Of a stretch of 34,381 nt of DNA, positions 9,304 to 18,802 are shown piece by piece; the first letter of the stretch is position 1; every line of letters begins with the position of its first letter. The notes beneath the pieces are model-generated. The model was not told where the DNA came from, made no database searches, and saw only the letters and a list, made by a program, of their open reading frames with translations. Source of the DNA: Coemansia sp. RSA 922 (lineage: Eukaryota; Kickxellomycota; Kickxellomycetes; Kickxellales; Kickxellaceae); NCBI GenBank assembly GCA_027577415.1, contig JANBQS010000113.1, forward strand, positions 1 through 34,381. Direction: 5' to 3'. Made by a program: the position numbers and the translations under genes.

Positions 9304-12300
9304 TTAGAGTGACATACCAGAAAACATGTCTGCAGCATTGGCGACTTGGTCGATATCCATAGATTTTAGCAACAACTCCATGCCATCGATATTCCACATC
9401 GATCCTAGTTTCTTCAGAGTAGCCCACTGCTGCTTGACGTGTTTGATACACCTAGTTCTATCAGCCGTCACAGACATGTACCCGCCCTTTGCCGCCAACT
9501 GACGCCTCGCCTCGCCGCCGCCAGCAGCATTACGAGATCCATTCTGAGCCGTAGACGTAGCAGCCGCAGCCTCCAACAAACGAGAGCACATACGAACCTG
9601 ACGAATAAGTACCGATATAGACATGAAAATGCAAAACGGAATAACCTGATCGAATCTCTCCAAAGGAAAATCCGAGTTACGCTCCAAGTGCTCAGATAAT
9701 CCATGAGCAGCCAACAGACAGACACGCCATGACCGGTCATCTACATCGTATGCCAATAGTCCTTCGTTCCAAGTACTAGCAAACGCAGCACTAAGCATTT
9801 GCCTTAACGCCGCATCAGCCGCCACCCCTTCCTCATCTTCGGCAGTGGGACGCCTAGCTAGACGCTCCTCGAGAGGTTGCTCGTACTCTGTGAAAAACGA
9901 CGGGCGGTTGCTCTGGTGCAAAAACAAAGTAATTGGTACATAGTAACAGTGTAGACAAAAGTACCGCACACGCATCATGAACCGGCGGTGGTCAGCGTTG
10001 CCAAAGTAAGTAATATCTGATGCCGCCGTAGCGTCGTCACGGAGTTCCTCGGGCATCAATAGATTGCGCTTCCATTCCTCCAAACGCTCGTCCAATTCGA
10101 CAAAAGCAGGGTACTCGCTCAGAAGGCTCACCGTCCGCATTACTGGGTGTACTAGGCTGCCAGTAAGCGGTGCAGGTCCTAAAAAGTCTATTGCGGGGAA
10201 CGGTCCGTCGCGTGCCGTCTGAATCTGAGGTAACACATGGTGGTGCATAACAGGTAGTCGACCGGATTTAGCGTCACACAAAAACGTGTTGATGCGAGCG
10301 ATAATAGCCGTCAACTCACACAGAGCCATAAACGAATACGAGAATGCGCCAGTCGCCACTATCACATTCTGGTCAACACGCAATGACTGCACCACCGATG
10401 CCGCCGACGCTGATGACGACCTGGATGACCGCTGGTTCTGATTATTAGAACGCGACGCGCTATTGCCAGCAGAAACAGCAGCAGATATAGGCGGCGTAGC
10501 ACGAGCGACAAACGACGATGTCAATGGCTGTTGTTGAGTCAAGGAGGGCATAGCCACAGAGGCGACAACATCCCACTCATAGTCAGAACAAGGCGCCGAT
10601 ACAAACACCGAGTCCTCAGCAATACTCATAGGTCGACCAGTAAGCATTGCCTGATAACTGTCAGTCTGATAAACGAGCCAGAACACACGACGACGTACTT
10701 CCATAGCAACCCAGTCGTCCCAAGATTTAGGCGGCGCACGCTTATACAGGTCCATTTTATGCCACCCGAGGCGTACGACTAGACTAGCTGCCAGGCATAT
10801 TAGCGAGTTATACGACATCATCTCGCCCTGCGACCCTGCCATAAGCGTCATTATGACTAGTACGCGTACTAGGTCGACGTTAGGTTGCTCGAGTTTATCC
10901 AAAATACGCGCCTTGACAGACTTTGCCAAAGCAACACCGTCGACAATCCGACCCGTCATGCGAGTGACCACGCCCGCCGACGCAGCCTTCATGGCATCGA
11001 TCAAAAGTGGGTCGACGTCGCCCTGCACAATGCGGCGAATAAACATTGACGGATGAAACATCGGGCACAGCGGGTAAAAGTAGTCAAAATAGTACCGCAC
11101 TGCCTCACGCGTCTCGCTAGGTACAATGTCGTCAGAGAAAAAGGCAATCATATCGGCTTCCATCCTAGGCGCACGCAGACTCTCGCCGCACCGTTCCTCG
11201 CTGCCTGGCGACTGTGACGGATCCATACGAGTATCAGTCTCGCCGTCGGACTCATCACCGACTGTTTTGGCCTTGGCTGTCGGTAGTATTGATGAGGAAA
11301 TGGTCGGTAGTGAGGCCTTTGGTTTTGGTCCACGCTTGCGTTTCTGGCCCCAAGTACACTGGACATCGTTTTTAATGCAGTTGTTACACCGAACGCCGTC
11401 ACCCTCACATTTGATCTTTTTCAAGTGACAGTACTCGCACGCCTGCGTACGCCGCTTCCGCCGCTGCGCCTCACTAGCTCGCTTACTAGCTGCTGCCGCT
11501 GCCATTACGGAGGAGGGCGACTGACCATCAACGACGTCATTAGTAGGTGCGCCTAAAACGTCACTGCCAGGTTGTACGAGCGCTGACTGTGTCATATGCG
11601 GAATCTCTGGGTAAGGCCGATACCGAGCCTCGCCAGCTATGGCCGAATCATAAGCAGTACGAGCTACGCGCTGATCGGCACCGCGTATGGCAGAATTATT
11701 GCGATAAGCAGGGGGCGAAGCGTGAAAAGAAACCGACCTTTGCTGCTGCTGCTGATGCTGTTGTCCATTCGGATGGTGATAGCCGAAATGTCCCTGAGAA
11801 GAAAAAGAGGGATGATGATGATTCGCTGTAGAGATTTGCAAAAATGGTTGTTGCTGAGTAGAAGGATTGCCGGTATAAACCCGATGTTGCGGAGGCGGAT
11901 GAGGTCTGGTCGTCGAGAAATGTGGTTGGGGACCGAGTTTATCCATCAAAGGAGTAGTAATAGCCGAATATGATGACTGAGCTCTCACTTGTGAGGAAGA
12001 TGAGCCGATACCCCAACGTCCATTAGCCGCGGAGATTGAACCGTGCGAATCGGATGACGGGTATCCAGGTTCACAACCAGACTGACGATGCGAGTAGTAA
12101 TTACCCGCAATATCTGCTGATAAAACAGGACGCTGCAAAGTATTTCCAGGCTGGCTATCACCTGTCAATGCACCAATTGTCATACCTCCAGAAGGCGGCT
12201 GACTAGTTTCATCCTCGCTGTCTGTTGCCGGGGTATTCGAGTTTAGCAACGACTGGATACTCAATGACCGACCAGTCCCCCCGCTATTATCGTTATTGGG

Positions 12301-12444
12301 CGGCATTAAACCCAAACTACCACTACCTCGCCGCTTAACAGGCGAATACAAGTGTTTTGATGTTGCCGCTCCAGACAATGCGCCACTGCTATTACTGTCG
12401 TTGATGTAAGGCTGTTGCTGCTTCTGAGAGTGGTTGGGGTACAT
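9304..12444 (-). CDS. Zn(II)2Cys6 fungal transcription factor (1046 aa)
   Basis: I start at ATG 12444 (MYPNHSQKQQQ). The open frame runs 106 codons further upstream but without a supportable ATG and through a pyrimidine tract. Residues 1-330 are disordered and rich in Ser, Gln, His and Pro, with a poly-Gln run. Residues 336-363 form the binuclear zinc cluster C-x2-C-x6-C-x6-C-x2-C-x6-C (CEYCHLKKIKC ... CNNC ... C), followed by a basic linker QKRKRGPKPK. From about residue 428 (MEADMIAFF, then YYFDYFYPLCPMFHP and VRLGWHKMDLY near the middle) it matches the fungal-specific transcription factor domain. These proteins bind CGG-type sites as dimers and regulate metabolic or stress genes; the target pathway cannot be read from sequence. 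Low-complexity Ser/Asn stretches near 660-690 interrupt the middle domain. No intron is needed. Confidence 0.94.
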   Translation of the reverse strand: MYPNHSQKQQQPYINDSNSSGALSGAATSKHLYSPVKRRGSGSLGLMPPNNDNSGGTGRSLSIQSLLNSNTPATDSEDETSQPPSGGMTIGALTGDSQPGNTLQRPVLSADIAGNYYSHRQSGCEPGYPSSDSHGSISAANGRWGIGSSSSQVRAQSSYSAITTPLMDKLGPQPHFSTTRPHPPPQHRVYTGNPSTQQQPFLQISTANHHHPSFSSQGHFGYHHPNGQQHQQQQQRSVSFHASPPAYRNNSAIRGADQRVARTAYDSAIAGEARYRPYPEIPHMTQSALVQPGSDVLGAPTNDVVDGQSPSSVMAAAAASKRASEAQRRKRRTQACEYCHLKKIKCEGDGVRCNNCIKNDVQCTWGQKRKRGPKPKASLPTISSSILPTAKAKTVGDESDGETDTRMDPSQSPGSEERCGESLRAPRMEADMIAFFSDDIVPSETREAVRYYFDYFYPLCPMFHPSMFIRRIVQGDVDPLLIDAMKAASAGVVTRMTGRIVDGVALAKSVKARILDKLEQPNVDLVRVLVIMTLMAGSQGEMMSYNSLICLAASLVVRLGWHKMDLYKRAPPKSWDDWVAMEVRRRVFWLVYQTDSYQAMLTGRPMSIAEDSVFVSAPCSDYEWDVVASVAMPSLTQQQPLTSSFVARATPPISAAVSAGNSASRSNNQNQRSSRSSSASAASVVQSLRVDQNVIVATGAFSYSFMALCELTAIIARINTFLCDAKSGRLPVMHHHVLPQIQTARDGPFPAIDFLGPAPLTGSLVHPVMRTVSLLSEYPAFVELDERLEEWKRNLLMPEELRDDATAASDITYFGNADHRRFMMRVRYFCLHCYYVPITLFLHQSNRPSFFTEYEQPLEERLARRPTAEDEEGVAADAALRQMLSAAFASTWNEGLLAYDVDDRSWRVCLLAAHGLSEHLERNSDFPLERFDQVIPFCIFMSISVLIRQVRMCSRLLEAAAATSTAQNGSRNAAGGGEARRQLAAKGGYMSVTADRTRCIKHVKQQWATLKKLGSMWNIDGMELLLKSMDIDQVANAADMFSGMSL

Positions 12445-12910
12445 ACGAAAGAAAAAAAAAAAGAGAGAAAGAGAAGAGAGCAAAAACAAAAAACAACCGT
12501 CCTGTTGTTGCTCTTGCGGAGATGAAAAAAAAAGTAAATAAATATATATCAACGAGAACAAAAAGATGGATAAGGGGAAGGGGGAGGAGAAAAAAAAAAA
12601 GGAAGAAGCGGCTTGAGGTAAAATAAGGGAGAAAAAAAACATCCTTCTTTTCTTCCGGCCGAAACACAGAAAAAAAAAGAGGGAGAGGCCCGTATGTATT
12701 AACCAAATGTGGATGAATCCTATATGGAGTGATTTCAGCCAATTGGACCGGAATTCCAACAATTAAACAGGTTGACAAGAAAAGGGGACGGGGGGTGTTT
12801 GTGCACTATTCTACAACACCCCACATACAAAAAGGGGAGGAGAGGGGACTCTTATTCCTACATATTATTTGTATAAAATAATAATGAGCCGAAAAATTTA
12901 GGATTAAAAA
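12445..12910 (-). promoter_or_regulatory. Leader/promoter of the Zn2Cys6 gene with a long polypyrimidine tract
   Basis: On the transcribed (minus) strand, about 250 bases upstream of the start (12447-12690) are strongly pyrimidine-biased, with repeated T runs of 8-12 bases broken by CTC/TTC. Such tracts are usual in fungal promoters and leaders, but this one is long. Bases 12780-12910 contain G-rich runs and the end of the Mon2 gene with an AT-rich tail. No other gene is seen. Confidence 0.45.
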
Positions 12911-15900
12911 TTACCCGGAAAGTACTTCATCTGCGACTCTTTTTAGACACTTTTGCAAAGCTCTAGCAGTCTGCAAGTCAGCAGTAGATTCAGCGACCAA
13001 ACCGATAAGACACTCAAACACAGCAACGATATGTGCAGCACTGCCTCTCACAGGGTCCAAGCCCCTACACTGCAGTTGAGCCAAACCCTGGAGCACGCGG
13101 CGCAGCAACAAAGTACGGTGCAATGGCAGCGGGCTCTTATGTCCAAAGAGAGAACGGTCAGCCACATAAGAATCAACAATGTCTTTAGTGCGGCGTACCA
13201 GTCGTTGCGCCGCAGAAGCAGCCACCCATTCAGGCACAGAACACTCAATAGAACAGAGTCGCTCCAGCCACCCAAGACTAGACAATCCCTCGTTGACAAT
13301 ACCCTCTTCAATAGCGTCTAGAAGCATACTCCAGTACTCTTTGGGACAACTAGCCGAACATTTCACGCTACTCTCAGAGATGGCGTCTAAAACTCCTTGC
13401 TTCACAATGGAAGAATCCCCCTGCCCCATACGCAGTGCCACCACTGAGCCAATAGCCATCCACGCCGAGTCCAACGCCGGTCCCGAGGGCAGGCGACTCA
13501 TGGCAAAGGGCACCGTACGCACAAACCAAGCGTCGTCAGACTGAATCAAGTGCAGACCCATGGCGACCACTGAGCTCAGCCACGCGCCAGACTCCAGTAC
13601 GCGCAGAGCCAACGCCTGGTCATCGCACAAGGCAGCACCGAGCCGACCAACAGCCGCCCGACCCAGGGCTTCGAATGTCGGCGCCACCGAGCGTCTGCCA
13701 CGAGCATGGCGGCGCTTCATATCAGTCGTCTGCCCAGCGAGTACCTCAAGTCGCTCGATATACCGCGACTCGTCAAAGTACACACAGCCAGCGGCCTTCA
13801 CAACAGCCGAATCGCTCATCAGCACAGACTCGCCCCGTTTCAGCCTCAACGCATAGGGAAGCACTGAGAGTGTCGCCAGCTCACCAACGACGCGAGCAGC
13901 CACACTATCCGAATCACTATTTAATAGCGCGTGGGCGACATTATCCAATGCCAAAGTTTGTAGCCGAGACATTTCAGCAGAATCAGGCGAATAAATAGGA
14001 GCATCGGCAAATACCAATACCTGCCGCACTACACTCAACAATAAATCGCAGTCGCCCGCACCAAACGAGGAATGCAGTCCGGACATTAGCGAGGGACAAA
14101 GCTCGAGCAGCGCACAAAGCGTTTCTTGGCTCATTACCACATTGTCGTCGTCGTCAATGTTTATCTCAGCAGCTGCATTCGTCGGAATAAGCGTCGCGTC
14201 CAACCCCATTGCCACCCAGCCCTCCCAAGCCGCACGCCAAGACTCCGGACCACTGCTCGCGGTAAGCAAGGATACTAGCGCACGAGCGCTGGCCAATGCG
14301 CCCGCCACGCAGTCCTTCGTCCTCAGCCGCCACTCGGAAGCATCCGCGCTGCCAATGAACATCGCCCGAGTCATCTGCCACACGCGACGCCAGGCCTCGC
14401 CAGACGCTCCAATCAGCCACACGCTCTCGTACGCCCAAGTCTTCGCCGCCCCCAGCATCGCCGCGGCCACAGTCTCGTCCCACTGCTTCGTCAGCAGCCG
14501 CTGCGGATCCTCAGCCACCATCCCACTGCCATTGTCAGCCTCGGGCAGAGGCAGCTCGCCACGCATCGCATTGAGTACATGAGCGCGCTGCGTCAAAGTG
14601 TACTGCGAGAGCGGCAGAATAACCGCCCACACGGCGCCATCCCAGACCCACTCGTCGAACGACGACGGCCCGTGCATGTCAACGGCCCGGAACAACGTCT
14701 GAATGGCTCCCAGTCGCACTTCAGCACGAGCATCACGGCCCAGTTGGGCCAGTGCGTGCAAGACAAGCAGCCACAACACTTGCTGCAACCTCTTCGTGCC
14801 TGCAACGAGGTCCTCACGCCACAGCTCGTCAAACACCGCGTCCTCACCAGAGCCCTCGAGCTGCGTACTAATCAAGTCGCTCGAGTCGGCTTGCAATTTG
14901 GCCGCTGACCCGTGGAAATAGTCGCACAAAGCCCACGCCTGCCCAATGGCTGTCAAAGCGATATTGAGATCACGCTGGCCGCCAAACTGCACCAAAAGAG
15001 CACTGATACACCGGCGTAGGCAGTTGGGCGACAGATCAGACAAGTAATCAGTGCAGATCAGCTGCAAGCAAGGAAACACGCACCGCATCAATACGCCCGA
15101 CTCGTCTTTGCCCAAAACAGAGCTCTGAATAATGTCAAACACGACATCCCACGCAAACGTAATCGAATGGCCCGATGCCTGCAAGACGCGATGCAACGTG
15201 TCCAATGTTAGCTTGCGTACTGAGTGCTCGCCGTCCATCATCAGAGAGAGTGGCCGCAAGATCCGCACTTGTGCTGAGCCCGATTCAACCATCGCCTGGA
15301 AATTGACAGAAAGAGTATCGGCCCGAGTTACGAGATCCATGGCAGCCAGTACTACGTCTGATACGGCCTCGCATGCCTGCGTGCGGATGGCAGATATCGC
15401 CAGCGTGCTGGTTGCCGTGGCGAGCAAATGGTCGATAATCGCCGTCCACGCCTGCTGCCCAATAGTGTCTTTGGGAGCTGCGCCCATGAGCAAATCAATG
15501 TTACTCACAGCAAACCCACGCAACTCTTCAATTCCAAACGTCGGCCGATCCAACGTATTGCCACGCTGCTGGTTTAATACCGGAGTACTGCTTAGAGCCA
15601 ACTGCCGCAGCCGCCGCATCTCCTCAGCCTCGTCCAACTCAACCACGACACTGCTGAGATCCGATCCCAAAACCCGCAGTCCCCGTATCATCCACAGCAC
15701 AGCGTCTCCATCAAGAACCCGGACAAAGCCCAGGAGTCGGGCAAAGTCATCGCGAACAGACTTTAGGTCAGACGATCCAACACTATCGTCGCTGCTGCCA
15801 ATGTTTGGAGTACTCGCAGCTGCAAGTCTTCCCCGGTTCTGATACAACGACTCTTCTACCAGCTGAACAGTAGCCAGAACCATGTACCACGCCGGACCCA

Positions 15901-17737
15901 GTGTCGATGCCAAAAACAGAGTACAGCTAATGACTGCCCGCAGACACTGTACTTGCCGCGGATTAGGAACAGCAGTTTCGCTTGTGGCTGGTAAGCATCC
16001 ACGGCAGAGCAGCGCCAACATTGTGTCTCGCGGCTCGACCAACCCAAGCGCACCCGCAGTCTCTATTAATTGCCGCGCCGACTCCAGCATCCTCGCAAAC
16101 AAGGTATCGTCGAACCGCACTCCAGCGATAAACTCGTATACTGGGAAAACAGCCGCCCACGCATGCTTGACAAAACTGCCCACAGCTCCAGGCTCAGCAA
16201 TGACCTGGCCAAGCACTGGCGCCGAGACCTCGGTCGGCAGCCGACGACTGGGATGCTGAGTCGGGCAGCTGATAAGCTTAGTGCACTGGGGCAAAATATC
16301 GCCAACGAGTCCTTCGCTAAAACTGATAATCGCCGAGGTCGCCAAGTAAAACATATAAGTGTCGGGCACATTGGGCGGCTCCTGCTTATCCAACAGCTTG
16401 TACATCTCCAGCCGCATTCGACACGTGTTAGCTCCAATCTGAAGTCCCAACATTTCTGTCGATCCGCCGTCACCCGCTGACAAAGACTGCTCAGATATCG
16501 CGCTAGGAATGCTACTGCCGCCTAGTGCAGAGCGGAGATCGCCTCTCTCGATGACTACTCGACATACTGCCGATATCAGATCAAGAATAACATGGCAGTC
16601 CTCCTCTTTGCCCGCGCTCTCGTCAACAACACGGCCGTCGTACTGCCTATATAGCTGGTGTAATAACGGTGCATTCTCCAGCAAATCCCGAACGACCTCC
16701 AATGCCAGTACGCGGTAGAACAGAGGAAACCCATTACTCGCAGTAGATTTAGTCGACATTGACGCACGTCTCTTGCTGCCGCCGACTGTAGTGGCGCCGG
16801 AACCAAGGAGTCGAGAGAAAACAGACAGAATAATCTCGCACTCTGCCGACAAGTCTCGGTGCAAATCGCGGACAAACAGCCACGCAATGCGGATACTCCG
16901 CACAGCCAGCGAGAACGACGCCCGCTCGGCAAAGAAATTGACAATAAACGGCGCCAGTCTCTCCCTCAAAGTCTGCGCCATCGCCGAGTGCCGAGCCACC
17001 ACCCGCGAGTGGTTAGTCAGCACTGACTCTATGAGCTCCAAGACTACGCGCTTGTCGACTGCCTGGTCAACGCGGATGAAAATGGGCTCTGCGTCGGACG
17101 CCAGGAGGCACAAATCCTGCAGGACAAAGTACGCGTCCTTGGCGCTCTTCCGCGTCAAATCCTGCTCACCAGTGCCAGACAAGCCCAGCTCCTGGTCTTC
17201 AGCCACTACGCGGTCAAACACAGCCACCACTACTTGTCGCAGTATAGCTGCTGCCGTATTGCTAACTACTGGGTCGCGGGACCGCTGTAACGCCAAGCAC
17301 AGGGCGAATGCCTCGACCAAAGTCTCTCCACACACACTGTCGCCGTAAATAGTGACCAATGGCAAGACCATTTGGAGTACTTTGACTTGCACATCGACAA
17401 CGCCTTGAGCCGAAACATGAGTCAGTGTAGTCAGTGTCTCGCGAACTGAGCCAGGGGATATCGCCTGTCGTGAGACGAGCTGCTGTAAACAGTGCATGGC
17501 TATGGATATCAGTCGCTGGTTGTTGCTACGACATGCAAGTACAAAGGGTCGGATTACTTCATCGGACTTGCTCAGTTCCTGCGCGATCTCTTCAAAACTC
17601 GTTGTTGTTTTGATGCCCCGCAGTATTACTATAACTCGCTCTGCTGCTTCTTTTATATCAGGGTGTTTGCGCCGTGCCTCTGTGCATAGGCTCTGCAGCT
17701 CGCCTAACAGCAACGCACTAATGTTTGCCGTCGCCAT
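12911..17737 (-). CDS. MON2: Mon2 homologue, Golgi-endosome trafficking scaffold (1608 aa)
   Basis: One uninterrupted frame of 1608 residues, close to the length of yeast Mon2. The N-terminus (LLGELQSLCTEARRKHPDIKEAAERVI, split here as LLGELQSLCTEARRKH and PDIKEAAERVI) is the hallmark start of the DCB domain shared by Mon2 and the large Arf-GEFs. The DCB region covers about residues 1-190 and the HUS/Sec7_N region about 220-440. No Sec7 catalytic motif is visible, as expected for Mon2. The remainder is long alpha-helical repeat typical of the Mon2 C-terminal region. Yeast Mon2 works with Dop1 and the flippase Neo1 and interacts with Arl1 at the trans-Golgi and endosomes. It is divergent from the ribosomal protein gene (255 bp between starts), with TATAAAAAGG just upstream of its ATG. 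It is the largest gene in the window and has the clear GC-rich coding bias of the core block. Confidence 0.9.
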   Translation of the reverse strand: MATANISALLLGELQSLCTEARRKHPDIKEAAERVIVILRGIKTTTSFEEIAQELSKSDEVIRPFVLACRSNNQRLISIAMHCLQQLVSRQAISPGSVRETLTTLTHVSAQGVVDVQVKVLQMVLPLVTIYGDSVCGETLVEAFALCLALQRSRDPVVSNTAAAILRQVVVAVFDRVVAEDQELGLSGTGEQDLTRKSAKDAYFVLQDLCLLASDAEPIFIRVDQAVDKRVVLELIESVLTNHSRVVARHSAMAQTLRERLAPFIVNFFAERASFSLAVRSIRIAWLFVRDLHRDLSAECEIILSVFSRLLGSGATTVGGSKRRASMSTKSTASNGFPLFYRVLALEVVRDLLENAPLLHQLYRQYDGRVVDESAGKEEDCHVILDLISAVCRVVIERGDLRSALGGSSIPSAISEQSLSAGDGGSTEMLGLQIGANTCRMRLEMYKLLDKQEPPNVPDTYMFYLATSAIISFSEGLVGDILPQCTKLISCPTQHPSRRLPTEVSAPVLGQVIAEPGAVGSFVKHAWAAVFPVYEFIAGVRFDDTLFARMLESARQLIETAGALGLVEPRDTMLALLCRGCLPATSETAVPNPRQVQCLRAVISCTLFLASTLGPAWYMVLATVQLVEESLYQNRGRLAAASTPNIGSSDDSVGSSDLKSVRDDFARLLGFVRVLDGDAVLWMIRGLRVLGSDLSSVVVELDEAEEMRRLRQLALSSTPVLNQQRGNTLDRPTFGIEELRGFAVSNIDLLMGAAPKDTIGQQAWTAIIDHLLATATSTLAISAIRTQACEAVSDVVLAAMDLVTRADTLSVNFQAMVESGSAQVRILRPLSLMMDGEHSVRKLTLDTLHRVLQASGHSITFAWDVVFDIIQSSVLGKDESGVLMRCVFPCLQLICTDYLSDLSPNCLRRCISALLVQFGGQRDLNIALTAIGQAWALCDYFHGSAAKLQADSSDLISTQLEGSGEDAVFDELWREDLVAGTKRLQQVLWLLVLHALAQLGRDARAEVRLGAIQTLFRAVDMHGPSSFDEWVWDGAVWAVILPLSQYTLTQRAHVLNAMRGELPLPEADNGSGMVAEDPQRLLTKQWDETVAAAMLGAAKTWAYESVWLIGASGEAWRRVWQMTRAMFIGSADASEWRLRTKDCVAGALASARALVSLLTASSGPESWRAAWEGWVAMGLDATLIPTNAAAEINIDDDDNVVMSQETLCALLELCPSLMSGLHSSFGAGDCDLLLSVVRQVLVFADAPIYSPDSAEMSRLQTLALDNVAHALLNSDSDSVAARVVGELATLSVLPYALRLKRGESVLMSDSAVVKAAGCVYFDESRYIERLEVLAGQTTDMKRRHARGRRSVAPTFEALGRAAVGRLGAALCDDQALALRVLESGAWLSSVVAMGLHLIQSDDAWFVRTVPFAMSRLPSGPALDSAWMAIGSVVALRMGQGDSSIVKQGVLDAISESSVKCSASCPKEYWSMLLDAIEEGIVNEGLSSLGWLERLCSIECSVPEWVAASAAQRLVRRTKDIVDSYVADRSLFGHKSPLPLHRTLLLRRVLQGLAQLQCRGLDPVRGSAAHIVAVFECLIGLVAESTADLQTARALQKCLKRVADEVLSG

Positions 17738-17992
17738 TTAACAAAATATAAAAAGGATGATTGAAAAAAAAAGTGACGTAGAGAATTAAAGATTACGAAG
17801 CGGGGGAAAAATAAGCTGACCTTGCATTATTTTCTTACTTATCCAATGGTTGATCAATCACTTGTGATCAGATTAATTATTCGAGTGCACTCAGCACGCG
17901 TCAAGGTCCCTAGCTACTCGAAATTATAGCTCTGGTCTCTGACAAAAAAGATAATTCTCGATATTCTCAATTATTTATAGTCATACATAAAA
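17738..17992. promoter_or_regulatory. Divergent promoter between Mon2 and ribosomal protein L35
   Basis: 255 bases between the two start codons. Visible elements: a short inverted repeat ATCAC-TT-GTGAT, the perfect 10-base palindrome GAGTGCACTC at 17883-17892, and an AT-rich stretch before the L35 ATG. All are candidate factor sites by symmetry only. Confidence 0.4.
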
Positions 17993-18622
17993 ATGGCAAG
18001 TATCCATTTTCTTTTACTGGACGGATGGATACGTGGATAGAATGGATACGCCCCTTCCCCGATCACAACGATGGATACGCTGGATGGATTATTACTATTG
18101 GCATTCTATGAAATTTGAAATTCGACATTTCAAATTTGAACTCTGACACACACCCCCTCGGCGATTCGGACCAATGTTGTGGAATTACGTTCACAATTTG
18201 ACACAGACACAAAACTAAACCCCCAACTCTATGATTTATTATTGTTCTTTTAGGCCAAGGTTAAGGTTGCCAATCTCCGCGAAAAGTCCCAGGCTGAGCT
18301 GACTCAGACGCTTGACACTTACAAGCGTGAGCTCATGGACCTTAAGGTTCAGCAGGTGGCTGGAGCCGCCGCAGCCAAGAGCAGCAAGATCCGTGATGTC
18401 CGCAGGAACGTCGCCCGCGTCCTCACCGTCCTCACCCAGCAGGCTCGCTCTGATGTTCGTGGCCAGTATGCTGGTAAGAAGTACATCCCCAAGGATCTCC
18501 GTGCCAAGAAGACCCGTGCTCTGCGTCGCGCTCTGACCAAGAACGAGCTCTCCCGCAAGACTCTGCGCCAGCAGAAGAAGGAGGACAACTTCCCCATCCG
18601 TGAGTTCGCCATCAAGGCCTAA
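17993..18622 (+). CDS. RPL35: 60S ribosomal protein uL29 (L35), 123 aa, two exons
   Basis: Exon 2 (18254-18622) encodes AKVKVANLREKSQAELTQTL and onward through KIRDVRRNVARVLTVLTQQ, the uL29/L35 signature, and ends FPIREFAIKA. It has no start codon and is preceded directly by a TTTTAG acceptor. The only good exon 1 is the bare ATG at 17993-17995, followed by GCAAGT, the strong form of a GC donor. Splicing gives M-AKVK..., 123 residues, the normal length for the eukaryotic family. The protein sits near the polypeptide exit tunnel of the large subunit. An intron straight after the ATG is a known feature of some ribosomal protein genes. An alternative donor, ATG|GTTGAT near 17846, is weaker. Codon use is highly biased (GTC, CGC, AAG), as expected for high expression. 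Confidence 0.93.
17996..18253 (+). other. 258-nt GC-AG intron of RPL35
   Basis: Donor ATG|GCAAGT at 17996, acceptor TTCTTTTAG| ending at 18253, and branch-like AACTAAAC at 18213-18220. Inside are several ATGGATACG-type copies between about 18023 and 18080 and the inverted repeat at 18111-18137. It is over three times longer than the other intron in the window. No snoRNA C/D or H/ACA signature was convincing. Confidence 0.75.
18111..18137. repeat. Perfect 11-bp inverted repeat in the RPL35 intron
   Basis: AAATTTGAAAT (18111-18121), a five-base spacer TCGAC, then its exact reverse complement ATTTCAAATTT (18127-18137). In RNA this would form an 11-bp AU-rich stem with a five-base loop in mid-intron. 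It might bring donor and branch site closer or act as a DNA site; role unknown. Confidence 0.8.
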
Positions 18623-18802
18623 AGAAAAAATATTCATCTTTTTTATGTGTTTTATATATAAAAATGGATTTCGGGTCTTTTTTTTTCGTTGTGCCCATAT
18701 TATCTGGTGTACAAGTGGTATAGAAAACAGTTGCTTGGGCTGATACGAATTATTATCCACATACTTGATTCACATTTATTTTTTATATATACTATCTTTT
18801 CA

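Noticed and set aside
12953..16480. Plus-strand frames opposite Mon2 up to 236 codons
   Set aside because: Ser/Arg/Thr-rich shadows of a 1608-codon gene with clear family similarity on the minus strand.
17996..18253. Possible snoRNA inside the RPL35 intron
   Set aside because: A CTGA D-box-like tetramer is present, but no RTGATGA C box or H/ACA hairpin-ACA arrangement could be found; the inverted repeat alone is not enough.
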